Assembly (NCBI GenBank): GCA_030647575.1
Contig: JAUSJS010000248.1
Span: 1-17,855, forward strand
From: Candidatus Limnocylindrales bacterium
Lineage (GTDB): Bacteria; Chloroflexota; Limnocylindria; Limnocylindrales; CSP1-4
Direction: 5' to 3'
DNA: 17,855 nt
The translations under genes were made by a program, and so were the position numbers. The notes under the pieces are model-generated. The model was not told the origin of the DNA. It made no database searches and worked only from the letters and a program-made list of their open reading frames with translations. This document shows positions 14,590 to 17,855 of this stretch, piece after piece (within the stretch, counting starts at the first letter, position 1; each line of letters starts with the position of its first letter).

Positions 14590-15744
14590 GTGCTCGACGC
14601 GCTGGTCGCGGAGGCGCGGCTCCGCTGGGGTTTCGATCCCGCGGAGGGGTTGCAGATCGTGGCGGCCGAGCGCCTGCTCGCGAGCCCAATCGAGGCGTCA
14701 CGGCCGGCCTTGATCGTGCCGCGCGCCGTGCTCCGTGTTGGCGCCCCGGATTCCCCGGCGCCCGAGCCGTTGCCCGGCCGGGCCGGGCCCGCCTCGAGCG
14801 ACCCGCTCAGCCTCATTCGCCGGCTCTACCCGGCCGAACACCCGGTCGGTCGGTTCGGTGCCGCGGACGGCGCGACCGTCGGGTCGCTCGAACCCGATGG
14901 GCTCAAGGCGCCCGTCTACCTGCCCCCGCTTGCCCCTGAGCTGGCGCTCGCCGGGCCGTGGGCGATGCCCTGGATCTCGGCCCGATTGCGTCGGCCCGAC
15001 GGCTGTCCGTGGGACCGCGAGCAGACCCACAGCTCGCTGCGCAAGCACCTGCTCGAGGAGGCCTACGAGGTCTACGACGCGCTCGAAGCGGGCGCGACGC
15101 CGGAGCTGGCCGGCGAGCTCGGCGACCTGTGGCTGCAGGTCGTGCTCCACGCGCAGCTGGCTGCGGAGGCCGGCGTCTTCGACCTGGCCGACGTCCAGGC
15201 GGCGATCGCCTCCAAGATCGTGCGCCGCCATCCACATGTCTTCGGCGATGCCGAGGCCCGGACCGCATCGGACGTCAACCGCCAGTGGGAGCGGATCAAG
15301 GCCGACGAGCGCGCCGCCGCCGCCGACGAGACGGGCGGCGAGATCGCTCCGAAGAGCGCGCTCGACGGCATCAGCCCGTCCATGCCCGCCCTCGCCGCCA
15401 GCCAGGAGATGCAGGAGCGCGCCGCCAACCTCGGGTACGACTGGCCGTCGATCGACGGCGTGCTCGACAAGGTTGCCGAAGAAGCCGACGAGCTGCGCCG
15501 AGCCGCCAGCGACGCCGAACGCAGCGAGGAATTCGGCGACCTGCTCTTCGTCCTCGTCAACGTGGCCCGCCGCCGCGGCATCGAAGCCGAGGCCGCCGTC
15601 CGTGCCGCCAACGACAAGTTCCGGCGACGATTCGCCAGCGTCGAGCGCGCCGCGGCGGCGCAGGGGGTCCCGTTGCGCGACCTCGAGTTCGCGGCACTCG
15701 ACGCCCTGTGGGATGCTGCCAAGGCTGAGGAGGCGTCGAGATGA
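14590..15744 (+). CDS. mazG: MazG-type nucleoside triphosphate pyrophosphohydrolase with truncated YabN-like N-terminus
   Basis: A 384-residue protein. Residues 126-384 carry two MazG modules. The first has MPWISARLRRPDGCPWDREQ (126-145), HLLEEAYEVYDAL (153-165) and GELGDLWLQVVLHAQ (175-189). The second has KVAEEADELRRA (294-305) and EEFGDLLFVLVNVARR (313-328). These are the metal-binding ExxE...ExxD helices that hydrolyse NTPs to NMP and pyrophosphate. Residues 15-115 (LQIVAAERLLASPIEASRPA, YPAEHPVG and VYLPPLAPE) look like the C-terminal half of the tetrapyrrole-methylase domain found before MazG in YabN-type proteins. The SAM-binding half is absent, so methylase activity is not expected. 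The gene is coupled to rph by ATGA. A role in clearing damaged nucleotides fits its neighbours rph and rdgB. Confidence 0.9.
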   Translation: MLDALVAEARLRWGFDPAEGLQIVAAERLLASPIEASRPALIVPRAVLRVGAPDSPAPEPLPGRAGPASSDPLSLIRRLYPAEHPVGRFGAADGATVGSLEPDGLKAPVYLPPLAPELALAGPWAMPWISARLRRPDGCPWDREQTHSSLRKHLLEEAYEVYDALEAGATPELAGELGDLWLQVVLHAQLAAEAGVFDLADVQAAIASKIVRRHPHVFGDAEARTASDVNRQWERIKADERAAAADETGGEIAPKSALDGISPSMPALAASQEMQERAANLGYDWPSIDGVLDKVAEEADELRRAASDAERSEEFGDLLFVLVNVARRRGIEAEAAVRAANDKFRRRFASVERAAAAQGVPLRDLEFAALDALWDAAKAEEASR

Positions 15745-16478
15745 CCATCGGTAACCGGCCGCCAACCGTCCGCGCCGACGGGCGGGGGCCGAACGACCTG
15801 CGACCGGTCAGCTTCACGCTCGGCGTCCAGAAGTGGGCCGAAGGCTCGTGCCGAATCCGGGTGGGCGACACGGAGGTCCTGTGCGCGGCCACGATCGTCG
15901 ATCGCGTGCCGCCGCACCTGCGCGGCAAGGGGACCGGATGGGTCACCGCCGAGTACTCGATGCTGCCGCGGGCCACCTTGGAGCGGACGGATCGCGAGTC
16001 GGTCAAGGGCCGGATCGGCGGGCGGACCCACGAGATCCAACGACTGGTCGGGCGCTCGCTGCGCGGCGTCGTGGACCTCGGCCGTCTCGGGGAGCGGACG
16101 ATCACCGTCGACTGCGACGTGCTCCAGGCGGACGGCGGAACGCGGACCGCCTCGATCACTGGTGGGTACGTCGCCCTCGCCGCCGCGCTCATCACGTACG
16201 GCATGGAGCGCCACCTCGTCGCCAAGGTCGCCGCGGTCTCCGTCGGGCTGGTCAACGGCCTGGCCTACCTGGACCTGGACTACTCCGAGGACTCGCGGGC
16301 GGACGTCGACTTCAACGTGGTCGGCACGGACGCGGGTGCGTACGTGGAGCTGCAGGGCACGGCCGAAGGCAAGCCGTTCGACCGGGCGGCCGCCAACCAG
16401 CTGCTGGACCTCGCCGACGGCGGGCTGGCCCTCCTGTTCGAGGCGCAGGCGGCGGTCCTCGCCACCGTCCGGCGGTGA
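15741..16478 (+). CDS. rph: Ribonuclease PH
   Basis: A 245-residue protein of normal family length. RNase PH trims the 3' ends of tRNA precursors by phosphorolysis in the cytoplasm as a hexameric ring. Diagnostic segments are RADGRGPNDLRPVSFTLGVQ (11-30), GKGTGWVTAEYSMLPRAT (62-79), GRIGGRTHEIQRLVGRSLR (90-108, with the arginines that contact phosphate and RNA), DCDVLQADGGTRTASITGG (124-142) and LDLDYSEDSRADVDFNVV (177-194, with the catalytic aspartates). ATG 15741 overlaps the mazG stop (ATGA), and GAGGAGG lies 7 bases upstream. The stop overlaps the next start (GTGA). All key residues appear present, and nothing suggests truncation. Confidence 0.96.
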   Translation: MTIGNRPPTVRADGRGPNDLRPVSFTLGVQKWAEGSCRIRVGDTEVLCAATIVDRVPPHLRGKGTGWVTAEYSMLPRATLERTDRESVKGRIGGRTHEIQRLVGRSLRGVVDLGRLGERTITVDCDVLQADGGTRTASITGGYVALAAALITYGMERHLVAKVAAVSVGLVNGLAYLDLDYSEDSRADVDFNVVGTDAGAYVELQGTAEGKPFDRAAANQLLDLADGGLALLFEAQAAVLATVRR

Positions 16479-17107
16479 GCCGCCGGCGGCTACTGGTCGC
16501 CACCCGCTCGACGCACAAGCTGCGCGAGCTGCGCGAGCTGCTCGACCTGGGCCGGACCGACCTCCTCTCGCTCGACGACCTCGGCACCGCTGACGATCCG
16601 GTCGAGGACGGGGCCACGTTCGAGACGAACGCCGCCAGCAAGGCGCGCTTCGGCGCGCGAGTCTCCGGGCTGCCGACGCTGGCCGACGACTCCGGGCTGG
16701 AGGTCGACGCCCTTGGCGGCGGCCCCGGCGTGCGGACGCGCCGCTATGCCGGCGAGAACGCCAGCGATGCCGACAACAACGCCAGGCTCCTCGAGGCGCT
16801 CCACGGCCTGCCGCCCGAGCGGCGAGGCGCCCGGTACGTCTGTGTCCTGGCCCTGGCACTGCCGGGTTCGGCGGGTCTGCGTGGCGGGCTGCCCCTGATC
16901 GTGACCCGGGGAACCTGCCGTGGGCGGATCGCGACCGAGCCCCGGGGGACCAGCGGGTTCGGCTACGACCCGATCTTCGAGCCCGCCTCGGAGCCGCCCG
17001 GCGGCCGAACGCTGGGCACGTGGAGCGCAGCCGAGAAGCACGCGATCTCGCACCGTGCCCGCGCCGCCCGCCGGATGGCGCCACGACTGTTCGCGCTGGG
17101 CTTCTGA
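16475..17107 (+). CDS. rdgB: RdgB/HAM1-type non-canonical purine NTP pyrophosphatase
   Basis: A 210-residue ITPase-family enzyme that hydrolyses dITP, ITP and XTP to the monophosphate, keeping deaminated purines out of nucleic acids. Visible motifs are the nucleotide loop LLVATRSTHKLREL (6-19, Lys15; the usual Asn is Ser or Thr here), VEDGATFETNAASKA (43-57), TLADDSGLEVDALGG (68-82) followed by PGVRTRRYAG, GTSGFGYDPIF (158-168) and the closing SHRARA (192-197). GTG 16475 overlaps the rph stop in GTGA and has no clear ribosome site, so it is probably translated by coupling. The rph-rdgB pairing is common in bacteria. A GC hairpin directly after the stop may end the unit. Confidence 0.94.
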   Translation: MSRRRLLVATRSTHKLRELRELLDLGRTDLLSLDDLGTADDPVEDGATFETNAASKARFGARVSGLPTLADDSGLEVDALGGGPGVRTRRYAGENASDADNNARLLEALHGLPPERRGARYVCVLALALPGSAGLRGGLPLIVTRGTCRGRIATEPRGTSGFGYDPIFEPASEPPGGRTLGTWSAAEKHAISHRARAARRMAPRLFALGF

Positions 17108-17110
17108 CGA

Positions 17111-17127
17111 CGGCCGCTAGCCGGCCG
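17111..17127 (+). terminator. GC hairpin after rdgB, possible terminator
   Basis: CGGCCG-CTAGC-CGGCCG begins 4 bases after the rdgB stop. It makes a 6-bp all-GC stem with a 5-base loop. No T-run follows, so intrinsic termination is uncertain, but the position between two transcription units is right. Confidence 0.33.
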
Positions 17128-17183
17128 CGGCGAGGCGGCGACCCCAGCGTGGCGCTGTCGCGGCGACTCCGGGCGGCGCGGCC

Positions 17184-17189
17184 TATGAT
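17184..17189 (+). promoter_or_regulatory. Candidate -10 box of the ndvB-like gene
   Basis: TATGAT differs from TATAAT at one base and is the best -10 match I saw in the window. It would start RNA near 17196, giving a leader of about 95 bases to the ribosome site at 17276. It also contains the in-frame ATG 17185, which therefore may not be transcribed. The -35 is not clear. Confidence 0.4.
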
Positions 17190-17855
17190 CGGCTCGTTCC
17201 GTCCGAGGCGAGGCGAGGAATCCGCTGCGCCGGCGCTCAGTGGCGCGATCCTGCCGTCAAGACCTCCAGCCTCACGAGGAGCGCGGCCCATTACCATTCG
17301 CAGCCGAGCCCGCAGCGAGATTGACGCCTCGGACCCGATCGTCGCCGAGCTCTTCAGCGTCGAGCGCCTGGAGCAGCACGGCGAGTCACTGGCGGTTGCC
17401 CAATCGATCACCACGCAACCGCATACCGGGCGCCCCATCCGGCGCCGTGTCGCCGACAACGGCCGGGTGCTGCTCCAAACCTACAGGATGCTGGCCCAGG
17501 CGATCAAGGACGAGCGATCGATCACACCGGCTGCGGAATGGCTCGTCGACAACTTCCACATCGTCGAGGAGCAGCTGCGCGAGATCCGCGACGACCTGCC
17601 CTTGGACTACTACCGCGGGCTGCCGAAGCTCGCCGGAGGTCATCTCGAGGGATACCCGCGAGTCCTCGGCGTGGCCTGGGCCTACATCGCTCACACGGAC
17701 AGCCGCTTTGACCCCGAGAGCCTGCGTCGCCTGGTGATTGCCTACCAGCGGGTGGAGCCGTTGACGATCGGCGAGCTCTGGGCGATCGCCATCAGCCTGC
17801 GGATCCTCCTGGTCGAAAACCTGCGCCGCGTGGCGGAGCAGATCGTGCGCAGCCG
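17185..17855 (+). CDS. Cyclic beta-1,2-glucan synthase-like protein (NdvB/GT84), N-terminal fragment
   Basis: The frame is open to the right edge, so only about 223 of an expected 2,700 or more residues are visible. From position 17290 it reads TIRSRARSEIDASDPIVAEL, then FSVERLEQH. It continues with ITPAAEWLVDNFHIVEEQLR, EIRDDLPLDYYRGLPKLAGG, GYPRVLGVAWAYIAHTDSRF and PLTIGELWAIAISLRILLVE, NLRRVAEQIVRS. This matches, from memory of the family, the conserved N-terminus of NdvB/ChvB-like proteins, which polymerise and cyclise beta-1,2-glucan from UDP-glucose at the inner membrane. The start is uncertain. ATG 17185 adds a 35-residue low-complexity lead and overlaps a -10 box. ATT 17290 follows an ideally placed GAGGAG and starts just where the likely family sequence begins. 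ATG 17185 is given here as the conventional call. Whether the full protein has the later GT84 and phosphorylase domains cannot be seen. Confidence 0.83.
   Translation, partial: MIGSFRPRRGEESAAPALSGAILPSRPPASRGARPITIRSRARSEIDASDPIVAELFSVERLEQHGESLAVAQSITTQPHTGRPIRRRVADNGRVLLQTYRMLAQAIKDERSITPAAEWLVDNFHIVEEQLREIRDDLPLDYYRGLPKLAGGHLEGYPRVLGVAWAYIAHTDSRFDPESLRRLVIAYQRVEPLTIGELWAIAISLRILLVENLRRVAEQIVRS
17276..17281 (+). promoter_or_regulatory. Ribosome binding site pointing to an ATT start at 17290
   Basis: GAGGAG is followed by 8 bases and then in-frame ATT-ACC-ATT-CGC. There is no ATG, GTG or TTG at the expected distance in the coding frame. The site is a perfect anti-Shine-Dalgarno complement with optimal spacing. 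Confidence 0.42.

Noticed and set aside
15072..17459. 795-codon open frame on the minus strand opposite mazG, rph and rdgB
   Set aside because: Its composition is Arg/Ser/Ala-rich with no domain, and it lies opposite three well-supported genes. It is a typical high-GC shadow frame.
17240..17737. 165-codon plus-strand frame near the right edge
   Set aside because: It reads out of frame with the ndvB-like coding sequence, is Ser/Arg-rich and has no motif.
1..17855. Mobile element, CRISPR array, tRNA or defence system
   Set aside because: I found no transposase, integrase, regular direct-repeat array, tRNA-like fold or nuclease/toxin pair. MazG here belongs with rph and rdgB as nucleotide housekeeping, not with a mazEF-type module.

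Overview
The window is about 17.9 kb of very GC-rich, gene-dense bacterial DNA. There are no rRNA or tRNA genes, CRISPR arrays, insertion sequences or phage genes that I can recognise. Frequent GTG starts, 4-base stop/start overlaps, TAnnnT boxes a few bases upstream of start codons, and a MazG with a YabN-like N-terminal remnant suggest a high-GC lineage such as an uncultivated Chloroflexota. This placement is an inference from style and family resemblance and was not tested by a search.

Positions 1-10539 form a cell-surface polysaccharide locus. It begins with the 3' end of a family-4-type glycosyltransferase (1-330, +), which converges on and overlaps a UDP-glucose 6-dehydrogenase (258-1640, -). 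A 266-base divergent promoter region (1641-1906) separates this from two translationally coupled paralogous glycosyltransferases (1907-3346 and 3343-4674, +). These converge on a four-gene minus-strand operon, read from 9092 down to 4657: ABC-2 polysaccharide export permease, its ATPase, a 598-residue glycosyltransferase with an unexplained extra C-terminal domain, and a SAM-dependent methyltransferase. A second divergent region (9093-9270), with a candidate 41-codon leader ORF, leads to a further glycosyltransferase (9271-10539, +). Together these could make a UDP-glucuronate precursor, assemble a glycan at the inner face of the membrane, methylate it and export it by a Wzm/Wzt-type route. 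No initiating sugar-phosphate transferase is visible here.

Positions 10549-14575 hold an acyltransferase-3/SGNH membrane protein, likely an O-acetyltransferase for surface glycans, and a membrane-anchored SurA/PpiC-like foldase with three parvulin-type modules. Positions 14590-17107 hold a tight housekeeping run: mazG-like nucleotide pyrophosphohydrolase, rph (RNase PH) and an rdgB/HAM1-type NTP pyrophosphatase, joined by ATGA and GTGA overlaps. After a small GC hairpin, a new unit starts with the N-terminus of a cyclic beta-1,2-glucan synthase (NdvB/GT84-like) that runs off the right edge.

No stretch longer than 300 bases lacks a gene. I did not find a clearly new multi-gene system. The best leads are molecular oddities: a dehydrogenase whose conserved catalytic Asp appears as Gln, a MazG carrying half of a tetrapyrrole-methylase fold, an unknown domain on a glycosyltransferase, and a possible ATT start codon on the ndvB-like gene.
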